A stretch of 64,000 nucleotides of DNA from Pseudorhodoferax aquiterrae (GCF_014652235.1 NZ_BMYK01000009.1:124001-188000); one strand, 5' to 3'. Positions 24,775 to 34,172 are shown, counted from the first letter of the stretch. Translations and numbers: made by a program. The notes: a model not told the origin generated them from the letters alone.

Positions 24775-26418
24775 ATGGACCGACCCAACCCCTATGCCCA
24801 GGGCCTGGACAGAAACGCCGCGAACTTCGTGGCCCTGTCGCCGCTGAGCTTTCTCGAGCGCGCCGCCGCCGTCTATCCGCAGCGCCGCGCCATCGTCTAC
24901 GGCGAGCGCGTGCAGGACTGGCGCACGACCTATGCGCGCTGCCGCCGCCTGGCCAGCGCGCTGGCCGGCCTGGGCGTGCGCAGCGGCGACACGGTGGCCG
25001 TGATGCTGCCCAACGTGCCGGCCATGTTCGAGGCGCACTTCGGCGTGCCCATGGCCGGCGCGGTGCTCAACACGCTGAACACCCGGCTCGATGCCGAGGC
25101 CATCGCATTCCAGCTGCAGCACGGCGAGGCGCGCGTGCTGCTGACCGACCGCGAGTTCGCCAGCGTGGTCGGCCCGGCGCTGCAGCGGCTGGGCGGGCAG
25201 CGGCCGCTGGTGGTCGAGGTCGAGGACGACAGCGCACCTGGGGGCGCGCGGCTCGGCGAGATCGGCTACGAGCAGCTGCTGCAGCGCGGCGACCCGGACT
25301 TCGCCTGGCAGTTGCCGGCCGACGAGTGGGACGCGATCGCGCTGAACTACACCTCGGGCACCACCGGCAACCCCAAGGGCGTGGTCACGCACCACCGCGG
25401 CGCCTACCTGAACGCGGCCAACAACGTGATCGCCTGGAGCCTGCCGCACCACCCGGTGTACCTGTGGACGCTGCCGATGTTCCACTGCAACGGCTGGTGC
25501 TTCCCCTGGACCATGGCGCTGGTCGCCGGCACCAGCGTGTGCCTGCGCCGCGTGGACCCCGCCCTCATCTGGCCGCTGGTGCGGCGCGAGCGCGTGACCC
25601 ACATGTGCGGCGCACCCATCGTCTACAGCATGCTGATCAACGCGCCGGCCGAACTGCGCGCGGGGCTGGCGCAGCCGCTGCAGGGCCTGATCGCCGGTGC
25701 CGCGCCGCCGGCCGCGGTGATCGAGGGCTGCGAGGCCGCCGGCATCGCGCTGACCCATGTGTACGGCCTGACCGAGGTCTACGGCCCCGGCGCCGTCTGC
25801 GCCAAGCAGGAGGAATGGCTGGCGCTGCCAGCCGACGAGCAGGCGCGGCTCAACGGCCGCCAGGGCGTGGCCTACCCACTGCAGCAGGCCGTGGCGGTGC
25901 TGGACCCGCTGACGCTGCAGCCCGTGCCGGCCGACGGCGAGACCATGGGCGAGATCTTCTTCCGCGGCAACGTGGTCATGAAGGGCTACCTCAAGAACCC
26001 CGAGGCCACGGCCGAAGCCTTCGCGGGCGGCTGGTTCCACACCGGCGACCTGGCCGTGCTGCACCCCGACGGGTACGTGAAGATCAAGGACCGCAGCAAG
26101 GACATCATCATCAGCGGCGGCGAGAACATCAGCTCCATCGAGCTGGAGGACGTGCTGCACCGCCATCCCGCCGTGCTGCTGGCCGCCGTGGTGGCCCTGC
26201 CCGACGCCAAATGGGGCGAGGTGCCCTGCGCCTTCGTCGAACCCAAGCCCGGCGCGCAGCTGGACGAGGCCGTGCTGCTGGCCTTCTGCCGCGAACACCT
26301 CGCGCGCTTCAAGGTGCCCAAGCGCATCGTGCTCGGCGAGGTGCCCCGCACCTCCACCGGCAAGGTGCAGAAGTTCCTGCTGCGCGAGCGCATGCAGTCC
26401 GCCAGCGCCATCGAATGA
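24775..26418 (+). CDS. acyl-CoA synthetase, AMP-forming (DmdB-like)
   Basis: Activates a carboxylic acid to its CoA thioester with ATP. The 547-residue enzyme has the AMP-binding P-loop YTSGTTGNPKGVVTHH, HVYGLTEVYGPG, the WFHTGDLAVLHPDGY hinge motif and a C-terminal catalytic Lys in RTSTGKVQKFLL. The overall pattern is that of medium-chain/methylmercaptopropionate ligases. The start has a strong site (TGGAGGAGACCG-ATG). It heads an operon with an importer, an acyl-CoA dehydrogenase, a hydratase and both ETF subunits, so the acid is a catabolic substrate of short or medium length. Confidence 0.9.
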   Translation: MDRPNPYAQGLDRNAANFVALSPLSFLERAAAVYPQRRAIVYGERVQDWRTTYARCRRLASALAGLGVRSGDTVAVMLPNVPAMFEAHFGVPMAGAVLNTLNTRLDAEAIAFQLQHGEARVLLTDREFASVVGPALQRLGGQRPLVVEVEDDSAPGGARLGEIGYEQLLQRGDPDFAWQLPADEWDAIALNYTSGTTGNPKGVVTHHRGAYLNAANNVIAWSLPHHPVYLWTLPMFHCNGWCFPWTMALVAGTSVCLRRVDPALIWPLVRRERVTHMCGAPIVYSMLINAPAELRAGLAQPLQGLIAGAAPPAAVIEGCEAAGIALTHVYGLTEVYGPGAVCAKQEEWLALPADEQARLNGRQGVAYPLQQAVAVLDPLTLQPVPADGETMGEIFFRGNVVMKGYLKNPEATAEAFAGGWFHTGDLAVLHPDGYVKIKDRSKDIIISGGENISSIELEDVLHRHPAVLLAAVVALPDAKWGEVPCAFVEPKPGAQLDEAVLLAFCREHLARFKVPKRIVLGEVPRTSTGKVQKFLLRERMQSASAIE

Positions 26419-26435
26419 CCCCAGGAGACAAGAAC

Positions 26436-27803
26436 ATGCGCAACATCGACGTGCACCAGGTGGCCGACGCGGCCCGCTTCAACCGCTTCCACGCCAGGGT
26501 GCTGCTGTGGTGCCTGGCCATCATCATCATCGACGGCTACGACATCGCCGTGGCCGGCGCGGCCCTGCCGGCCATCATGCAGCAGATGGGCGTGACGGCC
26601 TCCACCGCCGGCTTCATGGCCAGCTCTGCGCTGTTCGGCATGATGTTCGGCGCGGTGTTCCTGGGCACGCTGTCCGACCGCATCGGCCGGCGCCCCACCA
26701 TCGCCATCTGCGTGTTCCTGTTCAGCGTGTTCACCGCGGCGGCGGGCTTCACGAGCGACCCCGTCACGTTCAGCGTCATGCGCTTCATCGCCGGCCTGGG
26801 CATCGGCGGCGTGATGCCCAACATCGTGGCGCAGATGACGGAGTACGCGCCCAGGAAGATCCGCAGCCTGCTGACCACCGCCATGTTCTCCGGCTACGCG
26901 CTGGGCGGCATCCTGGCCGCGGTGCTGGGCAAGCAGCTGATCGGCGAGTACGGCTGGCAGGCCGTGTTCATCGCGGCCGGCGCGCCGGTGGTGCTGCTGC
27001 CCTTCATCCTCAAGACCATGCCGGAGTCGCTGGCCTTCCTGAGTTCGCGCGCCGACAAGGCGCCGCTGCGCGAGGTGCTCAACCGCATGCAGCCCGGCCT
27101 GCACCTGACGGCAGACGACCGGCTCGTGGTGGCGCACAAGGACGTGGCCCAGGGCGCCTCCATGGCGCGGCTGTTCCAGGACGGCCGCGGCCTGAGCACG
27201 GTGATGTTCTGGATCGCCTTCTTCACCGGCCTGTTCATGATCTATGCGCTGTCCAGCTGGCTGACCAAGCTGATGGCCATGTCGGGCTACAGCCTGGGCT
27301 CGGCGCTGTCCTTCGTGATCGCGCTGAACCTGGGCGCCATGGTGGGCGCCATCGGCGGCGGCTGGCTGGCCGACCGCTTCCACATCAAGTGGGTGCTGGT
27401 GGGCATGTACGCGCTGGGCGGCGTGTTCCTGTACCTCATGACCTACAAGAGTTCGACCGAGGTGCTGTACTTCGTCATCGCGATGGTGGGCGCCTGCTCC
27501 ACCGGCGCGCAGATCGTGGCCTACGCCTACTGCGGCCAGTACTACCCGATGGCGATCCGCTCCACCGGCATCGGCATGGCGGCCGGCATCGGCCGGCTCG
27601 GCGCCATCGCCGCGCCGCTGCTGATCGGGCTCATCGTCGCGCTGAACCTACCGCTGGAGCAGAACTTCCTGGTCATCGGCGCCGCCGGCGTGATCGGTGC
27701 GCTGGCCCTGGCCTTCATCGACCACGGCCGCTCCGATTCGGTGGCCGCCCCCGCAACCGCGCCGCAGGCCGCACCGTCCATCGGTGCCGGCGTGCGCGCC
27801 TGA
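26436..27803 (+). CDS. MFS transporter, aromatic acid:H+ symporter (AAHS) type
   Basis: 455-residue, 12-helix importer predicted to bring the acid substrate into the cell. Diagnostic pieces are IIDGYDIAVAGAALPAI in helix 1 (the acidic residues required in AAHS proteins), LGTLSDRIGRRPT between helices 2 and 3, and the Tyr/Pro-rich CGQYYPMAIRSTGIGM segment. The start at 26436 has CCAGGAGACAAGAAC before it; an ATG at 26415 overlapping the ligase stop would add seven residues. The family carries benzoate, hydroxybenzoate and similar acids, so an aromatic or phenylalkanoic acid is the first guess. Confidence 0.9.
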   Translation: MRNIDVHQVADAARFNRFHARVLLWCLAIIIIDGYDIAVAGAALPAIMQQMGVTASTAGFMASSALFGMMFGAVFLGTLSDRIGRRPTIAICVFLFSVFTAAAGFTSDPVTFSVMRFIAGLGIGGVMPNIVAQMTEYAPRKIRSLLTTAMFSGYALGGILAAVLGKQLIGEYGWQAVFIAAGAPVVLLPFILKTMPESLAFLSSRADKAPLREVLNRMQPGLHLTADDRLVVAHKDVAQGASMARLFQDGRGLSTVMFWIAFFTGLFMIYALSSWLTKLMAMSGYSLGSALSFVIALNLGAMVGAIGGGWLADRFHIKWVLVGMYALGGVFLYLMTYKSSTEVLYFVIAMVGACSTGAQIVAYAYCGQYYPMAIRSTGIGMAAGIGRLGAIAAPLLIGLIVALNLPLEQNFLVIGAAGVIGALALAFIDHGRSDSVAAPATAPQAAPSIGAGVRA

Positions 27804-27820
27804 ACCCGAGGAACCGCACC

Positions 27821-29605
27821 ATGTCCACCTACACCGCGCCACTGCGCGACATGCTGTTCGCCATGCGCGAAGTCGGCGGCCTGGACGCCGTCTGCGCCCT
27901 GCCCGGCCACGAGGACACCACGCCCGACCTGGTCGAGGCCATCCTGGAGGAAGCCGCGCGCTACGCCGGCGACGTGCTGGACCCGCTGAACCGCCAGGGC
28001 GACACCCAGGGCGCGCGCTGGCAGGACGGCGCCGTGCGCGCGGCCGACGGCTTCGCCGCCGCCTACGCGAGCTTCTGCGACAACGGCTGGCACGGCATGC
28101 CGGCCGCCACGGCCTGGGGCGGCCAGGGCCTGCCCACGCTGGTCTCCACCGCCGTGCTGGAGATGTGGAAGTCCTCCAACATGGCCTTCAGCCTGTGCCA
28201 GATGCTGACGCTGGGCGCGGTCGAGGCCATCGCCCACCACGGCAGCCCCGAACTGCAGCGGCGCTTTCTGCCCCACATGGTGGCGGGCCGCTGGACCGGC
28301 ACCATGAACCTGACCGAGCCGCAGGCCGGCTCCGACCTGGCGGCACTGCGCAGCCGGGCCGTGCCCGAGGGTGACCACTACCGCGTGTTCGGCAGCAAGA
28401 TCTTCATCACCTGGGGCGAGCACGACATGGCCGAGAACATCGTGCACCTGGTGCTGGCCCGCCTGCCCGATGCGCCGCCCGGCGTGAAAGGCATCTCGCT
28501 GTTCCTGTGCCCCAAGTTCCTGGTCGAGGCCGACGGCACGCTGGGCGCGCGCAACGACCTGGCCTGCACGTCCATCGAGCACAAGCTGGGCATCCACGGC
28601 AGCCCCACGGCCTCGATGGGCTTCGGCGAGAAGGACGGCGCCATCGGCTACCTGGTCGGCGCGCCGCACCAGGGCCTGGCCTGCATGTTCACGATGATGA
28701 ACCACGCGCGGCTCAACGTCGGCCTGGAAGGCGTGGGCATCTCCGAGCGCGCCTGGCAGCATGCGCGCGCCTACGCGCTGGAGCGCGTGCAGGGCAAGAC
28801 GCTGCGCGCCGGCAGCGGCACCATCGCCGGCCACCCCGACGTGCGCCGCATGCTGATGGACATGAAGGCCCGCACCGAGGCCATGCGCGCCCTGGCCTAC
28901 TTCTGCGCGGGCCAGATGGACCGCGCTGCGCGCCATGCCGACGCGGGCGAGCGCACCTGCGCACGCACGCTCGTGGACCTGCTGATCCCCATCGTCAAGG
29001 GCTGGTGCACCGACAACGCGCTGCACATCGCCTCGGACGGCGTGCAGGTGCACGGCGGCATGGGCTATGTGGAGGAGACCGGCGCCGCGCAGTACCTGCG
29101 CGATGCCCGCATCACCACCATCTACGAGGGCACGACCGGCATCCAGGCCAACGACCTGGTCGGCCGCAAGCTGGCGCGCGACGGCGGCCAGGCCATGGCG
29201 GCACTGGTCGAACGCATGGACGCCGACGCGCGCCGGCTGGTGGAATCGCAGGACGCCGCGCTGACGCAGATCGGCCACGCCTTGCACAGCGCCACCGCCA
29301 CGCTGGAAGACGGCGTGCGCTGGATGCTGGAGAACCACCAGGCCCATCCGGCCCGCAGCGCGGCCGGTGCCGTGCCCTTCCTGCGCCTGGCCGGCACCGT
29401 GGTGGGCGGCTGGCTGTCGGCCCGCATGGCCGAGGCCGCCACCGCGCAACTGGCCGCGGGCAGCAGCGACAGCGCCTTCCTGCAGGCCAAGGTGGCCACG
29501 GCGCGCCACTTCGTCACGCACTGGCTGGTGCAGGCGCCGGCATTGCGCGACATGGTGGTGGCCGGCGCGGACAGCACGCTGGCGCTGGACGACGCCCAAC
29601 TCTGA
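27821..29605 (+). CDS. acyl-CoA dehydrogenase, long (DmdC/FadE-like) type
   Basis: FAD enzyme that introduces an alpha-beta double bond into the CoA ester. The 594-residue length and C-terminal extension place it with 3-methylmercaptopropionyl-CoA dehydrogenase-like proteins, not the 380-residue class. Seen: [17 protein letters not shown] (flavin loop), [18 protein letters not shown], and catalytic Glu in [14 protein letters not shown]. Electrons go to the ETF encoded two genes on. The DmdB/DmdC resemblance does not prove dimethylsulfoniopropionate use; such homologues also serve other acids. Confidence 0.9.
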   Translation: MSTYTAPLRDMLFAMREVGGLDAVCALPGHEDTTPDLVEAILEEAARYAGDVLDPLNRQGDTQGARWQDGAVRAADGFAAAYASFCDNGWHGMPAATAWGGQGLPTLVSTAVLEMWKSSNMAFSLCQMLTLGAVEAIAHHGSPELQRRFLPHMVAGRWTGTMNLTEPQAGSDLAALRSRAVPEGDHYRVFGSKIFITWGEHDMAENIVHLVLARLPDAPPGVKGISLFLCPKFLVEADGTLGARNDLACTSIEHKLGIHGSPTASMGFGEKDGAIGYLVGAPHQGLACMFTMMNHARLNVGLEGVGISERAWQHARAYALERVQGKTLRAGSGTIAGHPDVRRMLMDMKARTEAMRALAYFCAGQMDRAARHADAGERTCARTLVDLLIPIVKGWCTDNALHIASDGVQVHGGMGYVEETGAAQYLRDARITTIYEGTTGIQANDLVGRKLARDGGQAMAALVERMDADARRLVESQDAALTQIGHALHSATATLEDGVRWMLENHQAHPARSAAGAVPFLRLAGTVVGGWLSARMAEAATAQLAAGSSDSAFLQAKVATARHFVTHWLVQAPALRDMVVAGADSTLALDDAQL

Positions 29606-29614
29606 GGAGCCGCC

Positions 29615-30085
29615 ATGAATGCCATGAACGGCCACGACATCGAGGACCTGCGCCCCGGCATGAGCGCCACCTTCTCCAAGACCATCACCGAGGCCGACAT
29701 CGTGCTGTTCGCCGGTGTCTCGGGCGACAACAACGCCGTGCACATCAACGAGGAGTTCGCGGCCGGCACGCCGTTCGGCGGGCGCATCGCGCACGGCTTC
29801 CTGACGGCCAGCGTGATCTCGGCCGCCGTGGCCAACCGCCTGCCCGGCCCAGGCACGGTGTACCTGGGGCAGCAGATGCGCTTTCTCGCGCCGGTGCGGC
29901 CGGGCGACACCGTGCACGCCTGCGTGAGCGTGGTGTCGGTGGACGTGCCGCGCGCACGGGCCGTGCTTTCCACGGTCTGCCGCGTCGGTGGCAAGGTCGT
30001 CATCGACGGCGAGGCCACGGTGATGACCAGCTCCATGGCCCGGCGCCAGGCCCGGCCCCCGCAAGCAGCCGCCGTGGCGGCCTGA
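29615..30085 (+). CDS. MaoC-family (R)-specific enoyl-CoA hydratase
   Basis: 156-residue hot-dog fold hydratase that would add water to the enoyl-CoA made by the dehydrogenase. The hydratase-2 motif is present: [18 protein letters not shown] with catalytic Asp and His, then [11 protein letters not shown]. The ribosome binding site is CTGAGGAGCCGCC, nine bases after the dehydrogenase stop. The Pro/Ala/Arg-rich tail ([14 protein letters not shown]) is unusual but harmless. PhaJ-like channelling to polyhydroxyalkanoate is an alternative role. Confidence 0.88.
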   Translation: MNAMNGHDIEDLRPGMSATFSKTITEADIVLFAGVSGDNNAVHINEEFAAGTPFGGRIAHGFLTASVISAAVANRLPGPGTVYLGQQMRFLAPVRPGDTVHACVSVVSVDVPRARAVLSTVCRVGGKVVIDGEATVMTSSMARRQARPPQAAAVAA

Positions 30086-30102
30086 ACAGACAAGGAACAG
30101 AC

Positions 30103-30852
30103 ATGAAGGTTCTCGTGTGCGCCAAGCGCGTGGTCGACTACAACGTCAAGGTCCGCGTGAAGTCCGACGGCAGCGGTGTGGACATCGCCAACGTCAAGAT
30201 GAGCATGAACCCGTTCGACGAGATCGCCGTCGAAGAGGCCGTGCGTCTGAAGGAAAAGGGCGTGGTCACCGAGGTGATCGCCGTCTCCTGCGGCGTGCAG
30301 CAGTGCCAGGAGACCCTGCGCACCGCCATGGCCATCGGCGCCGACCGCGCCATCCTCGTGCAGACCGATGCCGAGCTGCAGCCCCTGGCCGTGGCCAAGC
30401 TGCTCAAGGCCCTGGTCGACAAGGAACAGCCCGGCCTGGTGATCCTGGGCAAGCAGGCCATCGACGACGACGCCAACCAGACCGGCCAGATGCTGGCGGC
30501 CCTGGCCGACCTGCCGCAGGCCACCTTCGCGAGCAAGGTCGAAGTCGCTGGTGACAAGGTCAAGGTCACGCGCGAGGTCGACGGCGGCCTGGAGACGCTG
30601 GAGCTGTCCACGCCCGCGGTCGTGACCACCGACCTGCGCCTGAACGAGCCGCGCTACGTGACGCTGCCCAACATCATGAAGGCCAAGAAGAAGCAGCTGG
30701 ACACCGTGACCCCGGCCGATCTGGGCGTGGACGTGGCCAGCAAGCTCAAGACGCTGAAGGTCAGCGAGCCGCCCAAGCGCTCGGCCGGCATCAAGGTGCC
30801 CGACGTGGCCACGCTGGTCGCCAAGCTCAAGACCGAAGCCAAGGTCATCTGA
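30103..30852 (+). CDS. etfB: electron transfer flavoprotein beta subunit
   Basis: 249-residue EtfB. Typical features are [20 protein letters not shown] at the start, the ADP/AMP-binding VIAVSCG region, [14 protein letters not shown] and the C-terminal recognition-loop helix. It forms a heterodimer with EtfA and passes electrons from the acyl-CoA dehydrogenase to ETF-quinone oxidoreductase (not in the window). The ribosome binding site is ACAAGGAACAGAC. It is clearly in operon with the catabolic genes, so it may be either dedicated or the cell's general ETF. Confidence 0.96.
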   Translation: MKVLVCAKRVVDYNVKVRVKSDGSGVDIANVKMSMNPFDEIAVEEAVRLKEKGVVTEVIAVSCGVQQCQETLRTAMAIGADRAILVQTDAELQPLAVAKLLKALVDKEQPGLVILGKQAIDDDANQTGQMLAALADLPQATFASKVEVAGDKVKVTREVDGGLETLELSTPAVVTTDLRLNEPRYVTLPNIMKAKKKQLDTVTPADLGVDVASKLKTLKVSEPPKRSAGIKVPDVATLVAKLKTEAKVI

Positions 30853-30866
30853 AGGAGAACAAGAAC

Positions 30867-31871
30867 ATGTCCATCCTCGTCATCGCAGAACACGACAACG
30901 CCTCCGTCAAGAGCGCGACCCTGAACACCGTGACCGCCGCGCTCGCCTGCGGCGGTGATGTCCATGTGCTGGTCGCCGGTGAGAACGCCGGCGAGGCCGC
31001 CAAGGCCGCCGCGCAGATCGCTGGCGTCGCCAAGGTGCTGCACGCCGACGGCGCCGGCTTGGGCCACGGCCTGGCCGAGAACGTGGCCGCCCAGGTGCTG
31101 GCCATCGCATCGAACTACAGCCACATCCTGTTCCCGGCCACGGCCAGCGGCAAGAACATCGCGCCGCGCGTGGCCGCCAAGCTGGACGTGTGCCAGATCA
31201 GCGACATCACCAAGGTGATTCCTTCCGCCCCTGGGCCTTCGGCCGTCCCCCAAGGGGAGCAGGCGAGCTCGGGAGCGGCCCAGCGTTCGCCTGGCCCCGA
31301 CACCTTCGAGCGCCCGATCTACGCCGGCAACGCGATCGCCACCGTGCAGAGCGGCGATGCGGTGAAGGTCATCACCGTGCGCGGCACAGGCTTCGACGCC
31401 GCCGCTGCCACGGGTGGCTCGGCCGCCGTGGAAAGCCTGGCAGCCGTGGCCGACAGCGGCAAGAGCAGCTTCGTGGGTGCCGAGCTGGCCAAGAGCGAGC
31501 GCCCCGAGCTGACCGCCGCCAAGATCATCGTCTCCGGCGGCCGTGCCCTCGGAAGCGCGGAGAAGTTCACCGAAGTCATGACCCCGCTGGCCGACAAGCT
31601 GGGCGCGGCCATCGGCGCAAGCCGCGCGGCGGTGGATGCAGGCTACGCCCCGAACGACCTGCAGGTCGGCCAGACCGGCAAGATCGTGGCGCCGCAGCTG
31701 TACATCGCGGCCGGCATCTCGGGTGCGATCCAGCACCTGGCCGGCATGAAGGACAGCAAGGTCATCGTGGCGATCAACAAGGACCCCGAGGCACCGATCT
31801 TCTCGGTGGCCGACTACGGCCTGGAGGCGGACCTGTTCCACGCCGTGCCGGGGCTCGTCGCCGCGCTGTAG
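30867..31871 (+). CDS. etfA: electron transfer flavoprotein alpha subunit with a 26-residue insertion
   Basis: 334 residues; family members are usually about 310. The FAD-binding C-terminal domain is complete ([35 protein letters not shown]). Between DITKVI (ending residue 118) and [12 protein letters not shown] (from 145) sits a Pro/Ser/Ala/Gly-rich stretch, residues 119-144. Homologues run almost directly from one to the other. The stretch is encoded by a GC-rich palindromic repeat in frame, so the protein is not broken. By position the insert lies in a connecting region of domain I. The ribosome binding site is TGAAGGAGAACAAGAAC. Confidence 0.94.
   Translation: MSILVIAEHDNASVKSATLNTVTAALACGGDVHVLVAGENAGEAAKAAAQIAGVAKVLHADGAGLGHGLAENVAAQVLAIASNYSHILFPATASGKNIAPRVAAKLDVCQISDITKVIPSAPGPSAVPQGEQASSGAAQRSPGPDTFERPIYAGNAIATVQSGDAVKVITVRGTGFDAAAATGGSAAVESLAAVADSGKSSFVGAELAKSERPELTAAKIIVSGGRALGSAEKFTEVMTPLADKLGAAIGASRAAVDAGYAPNDLQVGQTGKIVAPQLYIAAGISGAIQHLAGMKDSKVIVAINKDPEAPIFSVADYGLEADLFHAVPGLVAAL
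31228..31286. repeat. GC-rich palindromic repeat, copy 2 (inside etfA)
   Basis: Contains CCTTCGGCC, GTCCCCCAAGGGGAGC (CCCC-AAG-GGG hairpin core), GCGAGCTCGGGAGCGGCCC and AGCG. These blocks occur in the same order in copy 1 at 17968-18026. The length is compatible with the reading frame (78 extra bases in etfA overall), so etfA stays open. Confidence 0.65.
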
Positions 31872-31874
31872 CCC

Positions 31875-33122
31875 TCACGCGGTGGCCGGCAGCACGCTGC
31901 GCCGGCCGCCCTGCTGCGCCGCCCAGAACAGCGGCAGCGCCAGCAGCGCCGCTCCCGCCAACACCACGAAGGCGGTGCCGAAACGCAGCTGCGGCCCGAC
32001 CACCCAGTTCGCCACGCCGGGGCTCAGCGCCGCGCCCACGCCTTGCAGCGCCATGACGAAGCCCAGCGCAGTGTTGAAGCGCCCGCTGCCCGCGCTGTAG
32101 CGCTGCACCAGCAGCGGCGTGGCCACGCCCATCGCGCCGGCCGCCAGGCCGTCCAGCACCTGCACGGGGATGTTGTTCCAGGCACTCGTGAACGCGTAGG
32201 CCAGCAGGCCGCGCAGCGGCAGCACGAGGATGGCGGCGTAGACGAACCAGGCGATGTCGAACCGCCGGCTGCGCGAGACCCACAGCGCCACCGGCACCAT
32301 GGTGGCCTGCGCCACCACGATGGCGATGCCCGTCCACAGCAGCGGTGCCGAATCCGCCACGGTGGCGGCCAGCCTCTGGTTCAGCATGGGCAGCATGGCG
32401 GCATTGCCCAGGTGGAACAGCGCGCAGGCCAGCGCGAACAGCAGCAGCGGCCGGTTGCGCAGCAGCGCGTTGACGCCGCCGGCATCGGGGTCGTCGGCCG
32501 CGCGCGGCGCCGCATCGGACGATTCGTCGCCCCGGGCTGCGGCGTGGTCGATGTCCGCCGCGCGGATGGCGCCCACGGACAGCAGCATGCCCGCGGCCAT
32601 GGCCGCCATGACGGCCAGGATCCAGGGCGCGCCGAACCAGTGCGCGGCCAGGCCCGCCGCCACGGCCGACAGCATGTTGCCGGCGTGGCTGAAGGCCTCG
32701 TTGCGGCCTATCTGGTGCTTGAAGCCGTCGGCCCGCGCCAGACCCAGCGTGAGCCCGGCCATGGTCGCACCCAGCACGGCCCCGGCGATGCCGGTGACGA
32801 CCTGCGAAGCGACCAGCAGCGACGGCGAGAGTGTGGTGAAGGCCAGCGCGCTGGCGAGCGTGACGGCCAGCGCCGCCACCAGCGTCATCGCGCGCTTGGC
32901 CTGGCTGTTGTCGACCCAGGCGCCGGCCAGCGGTGTCATGGCGACGGCGGCCAGGCCACCGGCCGTCATGGTGGCGCCGATCAGTTCCTGGCGCAGCCCG
33001 CTCTCCTGCAGGTAGGTGGCGAGGAACGGCCCCAGGCCGTCGCGCACATCGGCCATGAAGAAGGCCAGCCAGGTCAGGGCCAGCAGCGAGGTGCTGGACG
33101 CGCTGGAAGTCACGCCGTGCAT
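31875..33122 (-). CDS. MFS transporter, putative exporter
   Basis: 415-residue, 12-helix major facilitator protein. It starts FFMADVRDGLGPFLATYL, a pattern of a drug/metabolite efflux-like subgroup. The second half has a long hydrophilic central loop rich in Asp/Ala (about residues 190-215). The substrate cannot be read from the sequence. The ATG at 33122 lies inside the end of a 49-codon reading frame on the same strand (13-base overlap). Its stop is three bases from that of etfA on the other strand. Confidence 0.85.
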   Translation of the reverse strand: MHGVTSSASSTSLLALTWLAFFMADVRDGLGPFLATYLQESGLRQELIGATMTAGGLAAVAMTPLAGAWVDNSQAKRAMTLVAALAVTLASALAFTTLSPSLLVASQVVTGIAGAVLGATMAGLTLGLARADGFKHQIGRNEAFSHAGNMLSAVAAGLAAHWFGAPWILAVMAAMAAGMLLSVGAIRAADIDHAAARGDESSDAAPRAADDPDAGGVNALLRNRPLLLFALACALFHLGNAAMLPMLNQRLAATVADSAPLLWTGIAIVVAQATMVPVALWVSRSRRFDIAWFVYAAILVLPLRGLLAYAFTSAWNNIPVQVLDGLAAGAMGVATPLLVQRYSAGSGRFNTALGFVMALQGVGAALSPGVANWVVGPQLRFGTAFVVLAGAALLALPLFWAAQQGGRRSVLPATA

Positions 33123-33256
33123 GGCCGCGTCAGCCCTGCGCTGGTGATCAGCAAGCCCTGGACGCCGCCCCTGGGGCTGTGGACGGGGTGCTGGAAGCGG
33201 CCTTCGACGGACCAGATGTGGTCGTCGGCGGCATGGTGGGGTTGGGCACGGGGCAT
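33110..33256 (-). CDS. small protein with one copy of an exported-protein repeat (possible remnant)
   Basis: 48 residues, starting MPRAQPHHAADDHIWSVEG. The segment GRFQHPVHSPRGGVQGLLI aligns without gaps to the two repeats of the protein encoded next upstream: GRLQQWLVNPNGEVDGFLL and GRVARVLYSGRGDANGVLL, sharing G-R, P/G-x-G and G-x-L-L positions. It lacks a signal peptide and the FPPH segment that follows in those repeats. Thus it is a short homologue or the truncated remains of a longer gene. A weak GAGAA site precedes the ATG. It overlaps the MFS start by 13 bases. Confidence 0.45.
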   Translation of the reverse strand: MPRAQPHHAADDHIWSVEGRFQHPVHSPRGGVQGLLITSAGLTRPCTA

Positions 33257-33283
33257 GGTGTTCTCGGGGCGGATCGTGGGGCT

Positions 33284-34030
33284 TCACGAAGCAGGCGGCG
33301 CCGGCGGCAGCGGCTCGCGGGCCACGGGCGCGGGCGGCAGGGGGCCGCGCGGGCCGCCTTTGGGGCCGGGCCCGCCCGCGGGGCCGGCGAACAGCTCCTG
33401 CATGGACTCGGCCGTCGGCCCCATGGCCGTGGCCTCCAGCGCCATGCCCTGCGCGCTGCGGCTGCCCCAGCCGCGCGCGTTCAGCGGCATGCCGGGCTGC
33501 AGCCAGGCCATGAGCACCGCACCGACATGCGGTGGAAAGCGAACGATGCTGCCGCCGTCGAGCAGCACGCCGTTGGCGTCGCCCCGGCCGCTGTAGAGCA
33601 CGCGCGCCACGCGCCCGCTGGCGCTCATGGCCGTGAGTGCACCCGGCTCACGGGGCGTACGGGCACCCGGTGCGGGCGGCGTGTCTTCCAGGCTGCGGCC
33701 GCCGGCGGTGATGCGGGTGGCACGCAGCACCGGCAGGCCCGGCGCCCGCCAGCCGCTGACCTGCACGCTGTCGCCGGGCCTGGCGGCCTGCAGCAGCCCG
33801 GCCGAGAGATGGGGCGGGAACGCCACCTGCGTGCCGTCGGCCAGCAGGAAGCCGTCGACCTCGCCGTTGGGATTGACCAGCCACTGCTGCAGGCGGCCGG
33901 TGCTGGTGGGCGCGTTGGACTGGGCCGCAGCCCAGGGATGCACGACAGGCGGCTGGGGCGCCGGCTGGGCGAACGCTGTGGCGCCGATCAGCAGCGTGGC
34001 GAGGACGAGGGGACGGTGAAGCGGTCGCAT
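33284..34030 (-). CDS. exported protein with two beta-type repeats
   Basis: 248 residues with a Sec signal (LVLATLLIGATAFAQ). Two repeats of about 55 residues follow. Repeat 1 is GRLQQWLVNPNGEVDGFLL, then VAFPPHLSAGLLQAARPGD and VSGW. Repeat 2 is GRVARVLYSGRGDANGVLL, then VRFPPHVGAVLMAWLQPGM and ARGW. Each looks like a small OB-like beta unit. The C-terminus is a Pro/Gly-rich low-complexity tail. I do not know a function. The ribosome binding site is CCAGGAGTCTTGCC. Confidence 0.8.
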   Translation of the reverse strand: MRPLHRPLVLATLLIGATAFAQPAPQPPVVHPWAAAQSNAPTSTGRLQQWLVNPNGEVDGFLLADGTQVAFPPHLSAGLLQAARPGDSVQVSGWRAPGLPVLRATRITAGGRSLEDTPPAPGARTPREPGALTAMSASGRVARVLYSGRGDANGVLLDGGSIVRFPPHVGAVLMAWLQPGMPLNARGWGSRSAQGMALEATAMGPTAESMQELFAGPAGGPGPKGGPRGPLPPAPVAREPLPPAPPAS

Positions 34031-34062
34031 GGCAAGACTCCTGGTGGGGATGTCTTGTGCAT

Positions 34063-34078
34063 CTCAAGCCGCGTGCCA
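34063..34078 (-). promoter_or_regulatory. sigma-54-like -24/-12 sequence before the exported repeat protein
   Basis: On the minus strand TGGCAC-GCGGC-TTGAG: the -24 half is perfect, the spacing is right, and the -12 half has TTGA in place of TTGC. Transcription would start about 22 bases before the ATG at 34030, leaving room for the AGGAG site. An NtrC-type activator is encoded 1.4 kb away. The -12 mismatch is at an important base. Confidence 0.3.
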
Positions 34079-34149
34079 GCGCGTCCTTCCTTCAAAAACA
34101 AGGACTTGCGAATGCCCTGCCGGCCCGGCCTGGATGCCGGCGGGACAGG

Positions 34150-34172
34150 GCCTGTCCGCTTTGGGGACAGGC
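34150..34172 (-). terminator. stem-loop just after the anion permease gene
   Basis: GCCTGTCC-(7)-GGACAGGC: perfect eight-base arms, beginning three bases after the permease stop on the minus strand. There is no T-run, so it may stabilise the transcript end or be only a weak terminator. Confidence 0.4.

Noticed and set aside
31221-31298. Frameshift or pseudogene in etfA
   Set aside because: The frame is open and correct on both sides and the inserted length is a multiple of three, so the gene is intact with an insertion.
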